Positions 1 through 6,901 are shown, numbered from the stretch's first letter. The stretch: 17,692 bases of DNA from JAVBOF01 sp031550915 (GCA_031550915.1 JAVBOF010000083.1:1-17692); one strand, 5' to 3'. Notes: generated from the letters alone by a model not told the origin. Numbers and translations: made by a program.

Positions 1-644
1 AGTACCTGTATTCTGTCGGATATTTCGAATATTTCATTCATCCTGTGCGAAATATAGATGACCGATATCCCTTTTGCCGAAAGCTCACGTATCAGCTTAA
101 ATAGGGTTGCCACCTCCGCCTCATTCAAGGCGGAGGTTGGCTCATCCATCACCAAAACCTTGCTGCTTTTCTTTGAAAGCATCTTTGCGATTTCAATCAT
201 CTGCTTTTGCGCAACGGATAACAACGCGACTTCTTTCATTGGATTTACGTCCAAACCTACCATTTCAAGCAGATGGGCGGTGTCTTCCTTTAGTTTCTTA
301 TAATCGACATAGGAAAGCTTTTTTACCGGAAGATTCCCAAGGAATATGTTTTCCGCGATGCTCAAGTCGTCAAGGTAGCTTAGCTCCTGATGCATTACAG
401 ATATCCCCTTTTCGATCATCTCTGCAGGCGAAGCGCTTGAAACCTTCTCACCTTCGAGTATGATATCCCCTGAATCTGCGGGCTGGGCTCCTCCGAGTAT
501 TTTTATCAAGGTCGATTTCCCCGCGCCATTTTCGCCTAGTAGCGCAAGCACTTCCCCCCGTTTTAATGTGAGGCTGACATCGTCCAGGGCAATGACGCCC
601 GGAAAAGCTTTCGTTATGTTATTCATCTGCAAAACAACATCCAT
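1..644 (-). CDS. Sugar ABC transporter ATP-binding protein, RbsA/MglA type (partial, runs off left edge)
   Basis: The gene starts at an ATG at 644-642 and is open to the window edge, giving about 214 residues of a protein that is normally about 500 residues with two fused ATPase domains. Only the first ATPase domain is visible. It has a Walker A motif GENGAGKST at about residue 37, a degenerate signature LSVAQKQ (typical of sugar importers of the RbsA/MglA/XylG family in place of LSGGQ), a Walker B with VLVMDEPTSAL, and the H-loop ISHRM. It would power uptake of a monosaccharide at the cytoplasmic face of the membrane. A ribosome binding site GGAGGTG lies just upstream of the start. The gene follows the sugar-binding lipoprotein gene by 35 bases in the same direction, so they are almost certainly co-transcribed. 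A permease is expected just outside the window. The sugar cannot be told. Confidence 0.93.
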   Translation of the reverse strand, partial: MDVVLQMNNITKAFPGVIALDDVSLTLKRGEVLALLGENGAGKSTLIKILGGAQPADSGDIILEGEKVSSASPAEMIEKGISVMHQELSYLDDLSIAENIFLGNLPVKKLSYVDYKKLKEDTAHLLEMVGLDVNPMKEVALLSVAQKQMIEIAKMLSKKSSKVLVMDEPTSALNEAEVATLFKLIRELSAKGISVIYISHRMNEIFEISDRIQV

Positions 645-679
645 TCAGACACCTCCGATCTGCCGGTTTTTATGGTTGA

Positions 680-1867
680 TTATTTATTTGGGTTCGGATA
701 AAAGTCTTTGATATTGGTCCTGTCTACAAATTTGATCTGTGCTGGTTGTATTAAATTGATCTTCTTACCATCTATAACCGCCTGAACCATCGGTACCAAC
801 ACCGCGCCATAGTTTTCTGGGAAGAACGCCGTGGAACCCATCCAGCAATTATCATCCTTATATAGGTTTGATATGCCCATATCGGTGAGATCGACGCTTA
901 CGATAAGGCTATCGGATACACGGTTCGATGTTTCAACTGCGGCAAGCAAACCCTGGGCAGATCCTTCGTTGCAGCCGACAAACAGGATATGCTTTGCGTC
1001 GGGATGCGCCGTTAAAAAGTCGGTTCCCTTTTGCTTGCAAACTACTGTTGAATCGGACGTCTGCGGATCTATATAGATTATCTTATCATCGGGGATATCT
1101 ATTCCGTCTTCCCTTAGCGCGTCAACTACTTTTGCAACGCGCGGGCGTACCCCGTCGCCCCATGCTTCAACATAAGTAAGCACAAGGAAATCCAACTGCC
1201 CGCCCCATTTTTCCTTGATGTACTTTGCCGCGGAATGGCCAGTCGTCAGGCCGACGCCATCGTTATCAACGCCCATATAATAGGTTCCCTCGGTTTCGAC
1301 GGGGATATCGCTGATGATGCAGGGAATACTGTTTTCTTTGCATTTTTGTGCCACGGCTTCACAAGCCGAAAGATCCCAGCTTACGTCTATAATAACATTT
1401 GCGCCCTGGGTCAGGAAGCTATCGACATTCTTTATTGCCGTTGACGCGTCGCCGCCTGTATCCGCGCGAAGTACTTTCATGCCTGCCGCTTCTGCCCTTG
1501 ATATCAAACCCTTTGTAAGCTCTTTTGAGAAATCGGATGTATCGCCAAAAGCGTTATATCCAATCACTATTTGTTTGCCATCAGGCGTTTTGCCTGTCAA
1601 ATCGATACCATCAAGGTCGGGGTTCGAATTTTCTACCGATGATGGCGATGCCGGCGCTTCAGTGGCTGGGGAGGCAGGCGCTTCCGAGGCCGGGGCTTCG
1701 GAGGCAGGGGCTTCTGCAACTACCGATTCCGAAGCCGGGGCGCTTGAATTGTTATCGGGTGCCGGGGCCTCTGCTTGCTCGGCAGGACCCTTTGTAGAAC
1801 ACCCGGATATGGCGATCATTGCACAAAGAACTACTACTACGACCGTATATATGGCTCTTTTCTTCAT
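680..1867 (-). CDS. Lipoprotein sugar-binding protein of an ABC importer (Peripla_BP_4/RbsB-like)
   Basis: This 395-residue protein starts with a lipoprotein signal peptide: MKKR, then a Val-rich hydrophobic stretch, then the lipobox ISGC with the lipidated Cys at residue 23. Residues 24-77 are a low-complexity linker rich in Glu, Ala, Pro and Ser, with EAPAS units at residues 52-74. The rest is a type I periplasmic-binding fold of the ribose/galactose family, beginning near IVIGYNAFGDTSDF and including GANVIIDVSWD, a hinge-like YMGVDNDGVG stretch and HILFVGCNEGSAQG. It should capture a sugar or sugar-like ligand outside the membrane and deliver it to the transporter whose ATPase gene follows. 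CAGGAGGA precedes the ATG. A LacI-type operator-like site lies about 105 bases upstream, which suggests induction by its own ligand. It is about 80 residues longer than RbsB, mostly because of the linker. Confidence 0.93.
   Translation of the reverse strand: MKKRAIYTVVVVVLCAMIAISGCSTKGPAEQAEAPAPDNNSSAPASESVVAEAPASEAPASEAPASPATEAPASPSSVENSNPDLDGIDLTGKTPDGKQIVIGYNAFGDTSDFSKELTKGLISRAEAAGMKVLRADTGGDASTAIKNVDSFLTQGANVIIDVSWDLSACEAVAQKCKENSIPCIISDIPVETEGTYYMGVDNDGVGLTTGHSAAKYIKEKWGGQLDFLVLTYVEAWGDGVRPRVAKVVDALREDGIDIPDDKIIYIDPQTSDSTVVCKQKGTDFLTAHPDAKHILFVGCNEGSAQGLLAAVETSNRVSDSLIVSVDLTDMGISNLYKDDNCWMGSTAFFPENYGAVLVPMVQAVIDGKKINLIQPAQIKFVDRTNIKDFYPNPNK
1646..1714 (-). repeat. Tandem EAPAS-coding repeats in the lipoprotein linker
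   Basis: Degenerate 15-base units on the minus strand encode EAPAS, EAPAS, EAPAS, PAT and EAPAS at residues 52-74 of the binding protein. They form a flexible spacer between the lipidated Cys and the binding domain. Such repeats can gain or lose units by slippage in steps of 15 bases, keeping the frame. Confidence 0.85.
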
Positions 1868-1963
1868 GAGAATTCTTTCCTCCTGTTAATATTCAAGACT
1901 TTAAATTGTGCCGGACAACTTATGGTAAATCATGTTTCTCCATATCCCCTCCTTAAAAAGGCA

Positions 1964-1990
1964 AATTTACTAAAACGTTTTTCTTATCAA
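1964..1990 (-). promoter_or_regulatory. Candidate LacI-type operator and promoter of the binding-protein gene
   Basis: AAAACGTTTT at 1972-1981 is a perfect palindrome centred on CG, as is usual for LacI-family operators. Reading the minus strand, TTGATA at 1990-1985 and TAAATT at 1969-1964 could be -35 and -10 boxes, with a short 15-base spacer that the palindrome would fill. A related site, TAAAACGATTTTCT, lies in front of the repressor gene at 4217-4230. Promoter assignment is tentative; the shared operator core is the stronger part. Confidence 0.5.
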
Positions 1991-2020
1991 TAAAATCATT
2001 TACTTTTAACTATAAACCCG

Positions 2021-2854
2021 TCACTCAAATGTACCCGTTTCAAAGAATTCATCCGGTGATTCCCCAGTCCGTACGAATGATTGCAAGCCATTTATCAATG
2101 CAAGTTCATCGCCGGTCAGTTCAAAATCGAAGATATCCATATTTTCTACCATGCGTTCGCGGTTTACAGTCTTTGGCACGGTGCGGATACCACGCTGGTA
2201 ATGCCAGCGCAGCGTTATCTGAACATTGGTTTTGCCATATTTTTTTGCAATAGCATTAATCGGTTCTTTATCCAACTTTCCCCATACTATCGGCCGCCAT
2301 GCTTCAACCTGGATACCAGTACTTTGGCAAAAGGCAATCAAATCGTTTGGCTGGAACATCGGATGCATTTCGATCTGGTTTACCATAGGCTTGATAGTAG
2401 CGACCTCCAACAGCCTTTTTAATACCGGTTTTGTAAAATTGCATACTCCGATCGTTTTTATGAGTCCTTCGGAATGCAATTTTTCGAACGCCCGCCATGT
2501 CGGAATATAACTCTCCTCCATTCCCGGCCAATGGATGAGGTATTCATCGATATAGTCTAGTCCAAGCCTTTTCCGGGATTCATCAAATGCTCTTAGGGTT
2601 TCCTCGAAACCATGCGAATCATTCCATAGTTTTGTGGTTATCCTAAGCTCTCTTCGTGCTTTTCCGCATTCGCGTATCCCCCTGCCGACGCCCTCTTCAT
2701 TAAGGTATATCATCGCGGTATCTATGCTTGTATAGCCGACTGCAACGGCGTCGCAAATACTTTTCGCAACCTCATCCCCATTTTTTGCCAAAAAAGTCCC
2801 TAGGCCTAAAGCGGGTACTTCGCTGCCGTCATAAAGTGTAAAATTTGGTATCAT
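2021..2854 (-). CDS. Aldo/keto reductase (2,5-diketogluconate reductase-like)
   Basis: This 277-residue protein is a NADPH-dependent oxidoreductase of the AKR superfamily and should be a soluble (alpha/beta)8 barrel. All four catalytic-tetrad residues are visible: Asp45 in SIDTAMIY, Tyr50 in the same motif, Lys75 in TTKLWN and His108 in YLIHWPG. The length fits the bacterial AKR5-like group. GAAGGAG precedes the ATG at 2854-2852. It lies between a LacI-type repressor and sugar-uptake genes, all on the minus strand, so it probably reduces a sugar or sugar-derived aldehyde or ketone brought in by the transporter. The 153-base gap to the next gene contains an operator-like site, so the two may have separate promoters. 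The exact substrate cannot be read from sequence. Confidence 0.93.
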   Translation of the reverse strand: MIPNFTLYDGSEVPALGLGTFLAKNGDEVAKSICDAVAVGYTSIDTAMIYLNEEGVGRGIRECGKARRELRITTKLWNDSHGFEETLRAFDESRKRLGLDYIDEYLIHWPGMEESYIPTWRAFEKLHSEGLIKTIGVCNFTKPVLKRLLEVATIKPMVNQIEMHPMFQPNDLIAFCQSTGIQVEAWRPIVWGKLDKEPINAIAKKYGKTNVQITLRWHYQRGIRTVPKTVNRERMVENMDIFDFELTGDELALINGLQSFVRTGESPDEFFETGTFE

Positions 2855-3161
2855 ATTTTTTCTCCTTCTTTTCTATAGACGATTTATCGCGGTCATTCCG
2901 ATATCAAATTCACCACCTTTATTTCATCCTGTTACCGAAACTGTCAGTTTGATGCCTGTTTCGCCTGATGCACCGGAGGATCCATAAATGTAAGCAATTC
3001 AGACCCGCATAACCGCTCTCGATACATTCTCAAAACCCTAATTATCCATTCAAAACGTTGATTTTTGCATATCCCGGAAAGTAGATATATGGGAATCAAG
3101 AAAAACGATTAACTTCATAACGAAACCTCTTGATAAGCGATAATTGGTATATTTAGTAAAC
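2855..3161. promoter_or_regulatory. Regulatory gap between repressor and aldo/keto reductase with two operator-like sites
   Basis: This stretch of about 300 bases holds no credible gene. It has two sites resembling those in front of the repressor and the binding-protein gene: AAAACGTTGATT starting at 3052 and AAAACGATTAACT starting at 3102. Reading the minus strand, GATAAT just downstream of the first site could be a -10 box for the reductase gene, but no good -35 is visible. The operator reading rests on the shared AAAACG(A/T)T core only. Confidence 0.4.
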
Positions 3162-4172
3162 TTATTTGATTTCTTTTACTGATTTTCTTATGACAAGTTC
3201 AGGAGAAAGTATGATTTTATCCTTTTCCGGCTCTTCTCCATTGATTTTTTTGATCAAGAGTTCGGCAGCAAAATAGCCCATATTTTTTAAGGATACATGA
3301 ACGCTGGTAAGTGGAGGTGTCATCCTTTTGGCAATCCAGGTATCATTAAAGCTGATGATGGAGATGTCGTCTGGTACCCGTATCCCCGATTCCGCAGCTG
3401 CCGCAAGGGCGCCGACCGCTAGGCTGTCATTTGAAGCAAATACCGCCGTAGGCCTATCTGAAAGAGAGATGAGCTTTTTCATCGCCTCATATCCGTTGCT
3501 TTCTTCAAAGCCCGCCTCGACGATATACTCAGGCGGTATGCTTATTCCTGCGCGGTTTAAACTCATGCGGTATCCGCGTAGCCTCTCTAAGCCTGTATCG
3601 GTGTATAAGAGCCCTGCTATTATGGCTATTTTTTTATGTCCTTTTTCTATCAGATGTTCCATAGCCAGACAGGTGCCCTTAAAATCATCCGCGCCGACAA
3701 AAGAATGCTTTGCATCCTTTGTATTTCTGTTTATAAGCACAAACGGTATCCTGTGCTGGTTTACGATATCGATCGTTTTATCTTCGATGTAGATGGATGC
3801 TATCAGCAGGCCATCGGTCTGTTTCTGTACAGCCAGCTCAATATATTCCAATTCCTTGTCGGGATCTTCATCTGTACTACAAAGAAAAAGGCTGTAGCCT
3901 TGTTCGGACGCCGAAAGCTGCGCCCCTTTAATAACCTCCGGCCAGAATTGGTTGGCAATATCCGGTATCAGCATTGCTATCGTCTTGGTATGTTTTACAC
4001 GCAGGCTTCTGGCTATGGCGTTCGGCTTATAATTGAGTTTTTCTATCACGCTTATAACCCGTTCCCTCGTGGAATCCCTGACCGATAAGCTTTCGTCATT
4101 GTTTATTATTCTCGATACGACAGACGGGGTGACTCCCGCCTCTTTCGCAACTTGCTTTATTGTTACTTTCAT
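3162..4172 (-). CDS. LacI-family transcriptional repressor
   Basis: This 336-residue protein has the standard LacI/GalR architecture. The N-terminal helix-turn-helix covers residues 3-25 (TIKQVAKEAGVTPSVVSRI). The hinge helix NAIARSLR follows at about 51-58, and a type I periplasmic-binding-like effector and dimerisation domain runs from about residue 62 (IAMLIPDIANQFWPEV) to the end. It should bind CG-centred palindromes and release them when a sugar ligand binds. Candidate operators sit in front of its own gene, the reductase gene and the binding-protein gene, fitting local repression with self-control. No strong ribosome binding site precedes the ATG at 4172-4170, which fits low expression. 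A fragment almost identical to its residues around SEQGYSLFLCST lies inverted at 4659-4691. Confidence 0.95.
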   Translation of the reverse strand: MKVTIKQVAKEAGVTPSVVSRIINNDESLSVRDSTRERVISVIEKLNYKPNAIARSLRVKHTKTIAMLIPDIANQFWPEVIKGAQLSASEQGYSLFLCSTDEDPDKELEYIELAVQKQTDGLLIASIYIEDKTIDIVNQHRIPFVLINRNTKDAKHSFVGADDFKGTCLAMEHLIEKGHKKIAIIAGLLYTDTGLERLRGYRMSLNRAGISIPPEYIVEAGFEESNGYEAMKKLISLSDRPTAVFASNDSLAVGALAAAAESGIRVPDDISIISFNDTWIAKRMTPPLTSVHVSLKNMGYFAAELLIKKINGEEPEKDKIILSPELVIRKSVKEIK

Positions 4173-4216
4173 ATGCTATACCATAAGAATACAAATTTAT
4201 ATAATGCTAAATTTAA

Positions 4217-4230
4217 TAAAACGATTTTCT
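4217..4230. promoter_or_regulatory. Candidate LacI-type operator in front of the repressor gene
   Basis: TAAAACGATTTTCT lies 45 bases upstream of the repressor start and shares 13 of 14 bases with TAAAACGTTTTTCT at 1971-1984. The position suits autoregulation. A TATAAA-like -10 element on the minus strand lies between this site and the gene, but its -35 partner is poor. Confidence 0.5.
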
Positions 4231-4370
4231 AAATTTCTATATTCGACATGTTTTGTAGTTTTCCTGCCGGAATACCTGCAATTAAAAAATTTTTTGCTAC
4301 TATTCTTCCGAATATTGAATATGCTTCAAATTACATATAGATTTGGGTTGCAATTCTAGTTCTCCCAACC

Positions 4371-4590
4371 TCACCCTGTCGCCCGAATAGCTTCAAGAGG
4401 GCTCATTTTTGTAGCCTTGTACGCGGGGATAGATGCCGGATATTATGCCTACGACTATCTCGATGCCCGCCGCCGCAAGCGCGAGCCAAAGAGGGATATG
4501 CATCTGCACGCCCTCGCCGAAATATATACCGAATATAAACGATTTCCCATGCAGTTGCGAGGTTTGCGATATACATCTACCGGTCGTCAA
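4371..4590 (-). pseudogene. C-terminal relic of a MacB/FtsX-type ABC transporter permease, frameshifted
   Basis: The minus strand reads IPLWLALAAAGIEIVVGIISGIYP at about residues 31-54 of a short open frame, the hallmark last transmembrane segment of MacB/FtsX-type permeases. The frame then breaks in a run of four G at 4425-4428 on the plus strand. Removing one base restores AYKATKMSPLEAIRATG and a stop at 4373-4371, the typical C-terminal end of the family. The several hundred residues expected upstream are absent. This is a remnant of a lost gene and is not expected to make a working protein. How far it extends toward 4590 is uncertain. Confidence 0.72.
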
Positions 4591-4651
4591 GCTGCATGAA
4601 CGCGCTGAAAGTCTTCGGGTTCACTAAAAACCCGTATAGAAGTGGTGCGGC

Positions 4652-4706
4652 TTTTGGTGTCCGAACAAGGCTACAGCCTTTTTCTTTGTAGCACAAGCGT
4701 AGATCA
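4652..4706 (+). pseudogene. Inverted fragment of a LacI-family gene
   Basis: Read on the plus strand, this stretch encodes LLVSEQGYSLFLCSTSVDQ, matching the repressor's LSASEQGYSLFLCSTDED. Bases 4659-4691 are a perfect 33-base inverted copy of 3909-3877, and the flanks stay similar for about 20 more bases before they diverge. No start, helix-turn-helix or longer frame is present. It is either the trace of a lost second LacI-family gene or a short inverted duplication of the resident gene. Confidence 0.7.
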
Positions 4707-4753
4707 ATGTACATTCTCTCATACTCTGCTTTTGTAGTTTTCTAAACATCATA

Positions 4754-5088
4754 TTAATTTTCATTACAAAAAACTTCTTCAATAATGTTTGATAACTGGT
4801 CTTGTGAAAATTTTATGGAGTTATATTTATAATAGATATTTTTTATGCGTTCGGTGAATCTTTATTCGATTGAAATTTGATCAGGATGTTTTTGATCTCT
4901 ATATCTTCATTAAAACTAGACGGGAAGCTATTTATGTCTTAATACTCTTTCGCCAAACTCGAATCTGCAATTACGCTATAATTCTTATTAATAACAGAAT
5001 TAACTGATGGCGTTTTTTGGCAGGCTACAAGGGCAAATATACAAACAATAATTATATATACTAACCTCTTTTCATATTCGCAACCCAT
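4754..5088 (-). pseudogene. Decayed small lipoprotein gene
   Basis: An ATG at 5088-5086 opens a 49-residue frame with a hydrophobic stretch ending in a lipobox-like FALVAC followed by QKTPSVNS. A stop at 4941-4939 interrupts it. The same frame then continues with DINSFPSSFNEDIEIKNILI and meets further stops. A neighbouring frame carries on with RIKNIYYKYNSIKFSQDQLS and ends at 4756-4754. A better start, ATGAAAAGAGG at about 5074, would need one frame correction. The total fits a former lipoprotein of about 110 residues with at least one stop and one or two frameshifts. I cannot assign a family. The same-strand lipoprotein gene at 5324-5914 hints that this AT-rich segment once held several such genes. 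Confidence 0.55.
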
Positions 5089-5323
5089 TGTATATATTAT
5101 AAATCAATTCGCTAGTCACCCTTGTAAAGCTTTGGAAAATTTTTTGTTAATAACCTAACTTCTATCGATGATGCTGCCGTCTATGGCGTTGATGGTAAGG
5201 AAATTATATGTAATGAATCTATTCTTATATTGTTTATCTGGATATTGCACAGATAATGAATCTCTTGGTTAATAATGGTTTACTACCTATTCTTGCAGTT
5301 CAACTTGTTTTTAAGTAAAAGAA
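5089..5323. other. AT-rich gap with no credible gene
   Basis: Nothing here can be called a gene. On the plus strand an uninterrupted stretch at about 5141-5265 reads FFVNNLTSIDDAAVYGVDGK and ends IWILHR before a stop, but it has no start or ribosome binding site. It may be another relic or chance. Confidence 0.4.
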
Positions 5324-5914
5324 CTATTTTGTTTCATCTAATATTTCTGACTCAAAATCATATTGTTCTTCTCCCTCGCTCCATTTAAGCAAAATCTTAA
5401 ATTTCTTTCCATAAATATTTATATCATTAGGATTAGTGCCACTTTGTCTTAAATGTTCCTCGCTTGCTAGTAATTTTGTTACAATATAGTTACCTCCAAA
5501 ACTTTCAGAATCGGCAACATTTTTTGCATTTTTTGCTGCAATATCAATCTTGCCCATAGGAGGCTGCACGGTACCCGCTGCTAATAATTTTTCCAGTGCT
5601 TCATCAAACAATAATTGAGGTTCAAAATCCTTAATGGTTGATTCTGTTTTATTTTCCACACTGTAGCGATATTCTATCCGCTTACCCTCATTGTCCTTGT
5701 ATATTCTTATTGGGTAAGTCGTAATTATAAAATTCGCGCTTACGTCATCGTGCTTTACACCGTCTATCATTTTGAATTCATCACTAGGCTCAAGAGTAGT
5801 TGTTTCCGGAATATTTCCATCCAAATCATCAGTTCTTTTTTGAGTGTTCATACATCCAGTCGTTGAGAAAATAATAAAGATTAAAAATATAACAATAAAA
5901 TTCTTTGGTAACAT
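5324..5914 (-). CDS. Predicted lipoprotein of unknown function
   Basis: I do not recognise this 196-residue protein. I chose the ATG at 5914-5912 over an upstream TTG because GAAAGGAG sits 8 bases before the ATG. It has a clear lipoprotein signal: MLPKNF, an Ile/Phe-rich hydrophobic core and the lipobox STTGC, with the lipidated Cys at residue 21. A polar linker of about 25 residues follows (TDDLDGNIPETTTLEPSDEF), then an acidic domain with beta-strand-like runs such as ANFIITTYPIRIY and KKFKILLKWSEGEEQYDFE. It should sit on the outer face of the cytoplasmic membrane. It lies 47 bases after the secreted-protein gene at 5962-6744, separated by a hairpin, and is probably co-transcribed with it. 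A partner or protective role for that protein is only a guess. Confidence 0.82.
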   Translation of the reverse strand: MLPKNFIVIFLIFIIFSTTGCMNTQKRTDDLDGNIPETTTLEPSDEFKMIDGVKHDDVSANFIITTYPIRIYKDNEGKRIEYRYSVENKTESTIKDFEPQLLFDEALEKLLAAGTVQPPMGKIDIAAKNAKNVADSESFGGNYIVTKLLASEEHLRQSGTNPNDINIYGKKFKILLKWSEGEEQYDFESEILDETK

Positions 5915-5934
5915 AATCTTAACTCCTTTCAAGT

Positions 5935-5960
5935 ATAAGGGCGCTATTTAGCGCCCTTAT
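5935..5960. terminator. Perfect hairpin between the secreted-protein and lipoprotein genes
   Basis: ATAAGGGCGC, a 6-base loop TATTTA, and GCGCCCTTAT form a perfect 10-base-pair stem placed right after the stop codon of the upstream gene and ending about 10 bases before the ribosome binding site of the next. No T-run follows in the direction of transcription, so it is a poor intrinsic terminator. It is more likely a partial attenuator, an mRNA-stabilising hairpin or a processing site that sets the ratio of the two proteins. Confidence 0.6.
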
Positions 5961-5961
5961 C

Positions 5962-6744
5962 TCACCAGCCGTACTCAATATACTGATCACCAGCCAATAG
6001 CCTTGTTTCTGCCTGACTTATCAACCATGATGCATTATAACCATAATGAGTCGAAGGTTGTGATTTTGCAGGGGCGCTCAGATAGTCTTTCGTACTTGTG
6101 GTCCAAAGCCCGCTAGAATTTTTTTTAGCCCCAAGAATATGTTTGTATGTGTCTCTTTTACCCACTTTATATGTGAGATGAAAATACTTGTCCGAATTTG
6201 GATCTGACGACCATCTTGCTTCGCCATTCTTATAATAGTACTTATAAGAAATGTATGTTATACTTTTTACCTCCGTATTTCCTGATGCTACCAACCCGAC
6301 TGCTGACAATATTGTCCCAACAGTCATAGCGGGAATACCAGAAGCAAATGACAAAGCAATACCAGCGATTGACACATATGCTCCAACTTTGGAGGATTGT
6401 TGAATTATCCCGTTACTCGATGATTCAGTTAGTCTTAATCTGCCAATTGGATAGCCAACCCCATATGAGTTGGTTGAGAATCCACTTATATTTTCTTTTG
6501 AGATTATTCCAGTTGTCACCTCTGGCAGTACAATGGCCTGCTCCTCAGACGAAATAACTTTTCGTGGTGTAATTATTTCTTTATGAGGAATTATTGTTTT
6601 TTGCAATCCTTGTTGTTGAAGATCAATTATTGAATCTTCTTCATTTGGATTAATCAGCTTCTTTGAATCCGCAAACGCCGTACTTCCCAAGCTAAACACA
6701 ACTACCAGCGCTAAAGCAAGCGCTAAAATTCTCTTTTTAGACAT
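5962..6744 (-). CDS. Secreted protein of unknown function with a hydrophobic Gly/Ala-rich centre
   Basis: I do not recognise this 260-residue protein. It begins with a Sec signal peptide (MSKKR, a Leu/Ala/Val-rich core, likely cleavage after AFA at residue 25). Residues 26-118 are polar, with a KEIITPRKVISSEEQA stretch. Residues 119-154 are strongly hydrophobic and rich in Gly, Ala, Ser and Ile, beginning KVGAYVSIAGIALSFASG, long enough for one or two membrane segments or a pore-like hairpin. The C-terminal part (155-260) is rich in Tyr, Trp, Ser and Lys (ISYKYYYKNGEARW, THYGYNASWL) and ends IEYGW. The ATG is preceded by TAGGAGG. The downstream partner is a lipoprotein. The layout is compatible with a membrane-active secreted peptide or toxin and its protector, or with a cell-envelope protein; sequence alone does not decide. 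Confidence 0.82.
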   Translation of the reverse strand: MSKKRILALALALVVVFSLGSTAFADSKKLINPNEEDSIIDLQQQGLQKTIIPHKEIITPRKVISSEEQAIVLPEVTTGIISKENISGFSTNSYGVGYPIGRLRLTESSSNGIIQQSSKVGAYVSIAGIALSFASGIPAMTVGTILSAVGLVASGNTEVKSITYISYKYYYKNGEARWSSDPNSDKYFHLTYKVGKRDTYKHILGAKKNSSGLWTTSTKDYLSAPAKSQPSTHYGYNASWLISQAETRLLAGDQYIEYGW

Positions 6745-6805
6745 TATATTTCCTCCTAAATCATTTCACATTGCTATCGCAATGTTTAGGCAGTATAATG
6801 TTCTT

Positions 6806-6867
6806 GTCCTTACTTAACCTCTCTGCTGGTTTTCCAGCAGGCGTGCCAACGCTGGTTTTGTAAGGAC
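6806..6867. repeat. Nested inverted repeat, possible three-way-junction RNA
   Basis: GTCCTTAC at 6806-6813 pairs with GTAAGGAC at 6860-6867. Inside lie a perfect hairpin CTGCTGG-TTTT-CCAGCAG at 6823-6840 and a small CCAACGCTGG palindrome at 6847-6856. Transcribed on the minus strand it would sit in the 5' leader of the secreted-protein gene. It matches no riboswitch class I can recognise. A small palindromic mobile repeat is the main alternative. Confidence 0.6.
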
Positions 6868-6874
6868 TCTTTTG

Positions 6875-6901
6875 TTACAAATTGCATACAATCATACGCA
6901 T
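6875..6901 (-). CDS. Possible eight-codon leader peptide
   Basis: On the minus strand a TAGGAG ribosome binding site at 6910-6905 is followed by ATG CGT ATG and a short frame reading MRMIVCNL, then stop. The second ATG has the better spacing (9 bases). The nested inverted repeat starts about 8 bases after the stop, an arrangement like a translational leader. Evidence is only the ribosome binding site and position, so this is speculative. Confidence 0.25.
   Translation of the reverse strand: MRMIVCNL

Noticed and set aside
1314..1889. 191-codon open frame on the plus strand, rich in Ala, Gly, Glu and Ser
   Set aside because: It is antisense to the binding-protein gene; its low-complexity part is the mirror of the EAPAS linker. 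It has no ribosome binding site, and the minus-strand gene is certain.
3050..3065. Catabolite-responsive element (cre) in front of the aldo/keto reductase gene
   Set aside because: TCAAAACGTTGA resembles a cre only in its core and misses outer conserved positions. It fits the local LacI-type core better.
3328..4088. Overlapping plus-strand frames of about 150 codons
   Set aside because: Both are shadows of the LacI-family gene on the minus strand, with no ribosome binding site or recognisable domain.
6806..6867. Known riboswitch or T-box in the leader of the secreted-protein gene
   Set aside because: None of the conserved cores I know (T-box, SAM, c-di-GMP, fluoride, preQ1) is visible, and no terminator/antiterminator pair follows.
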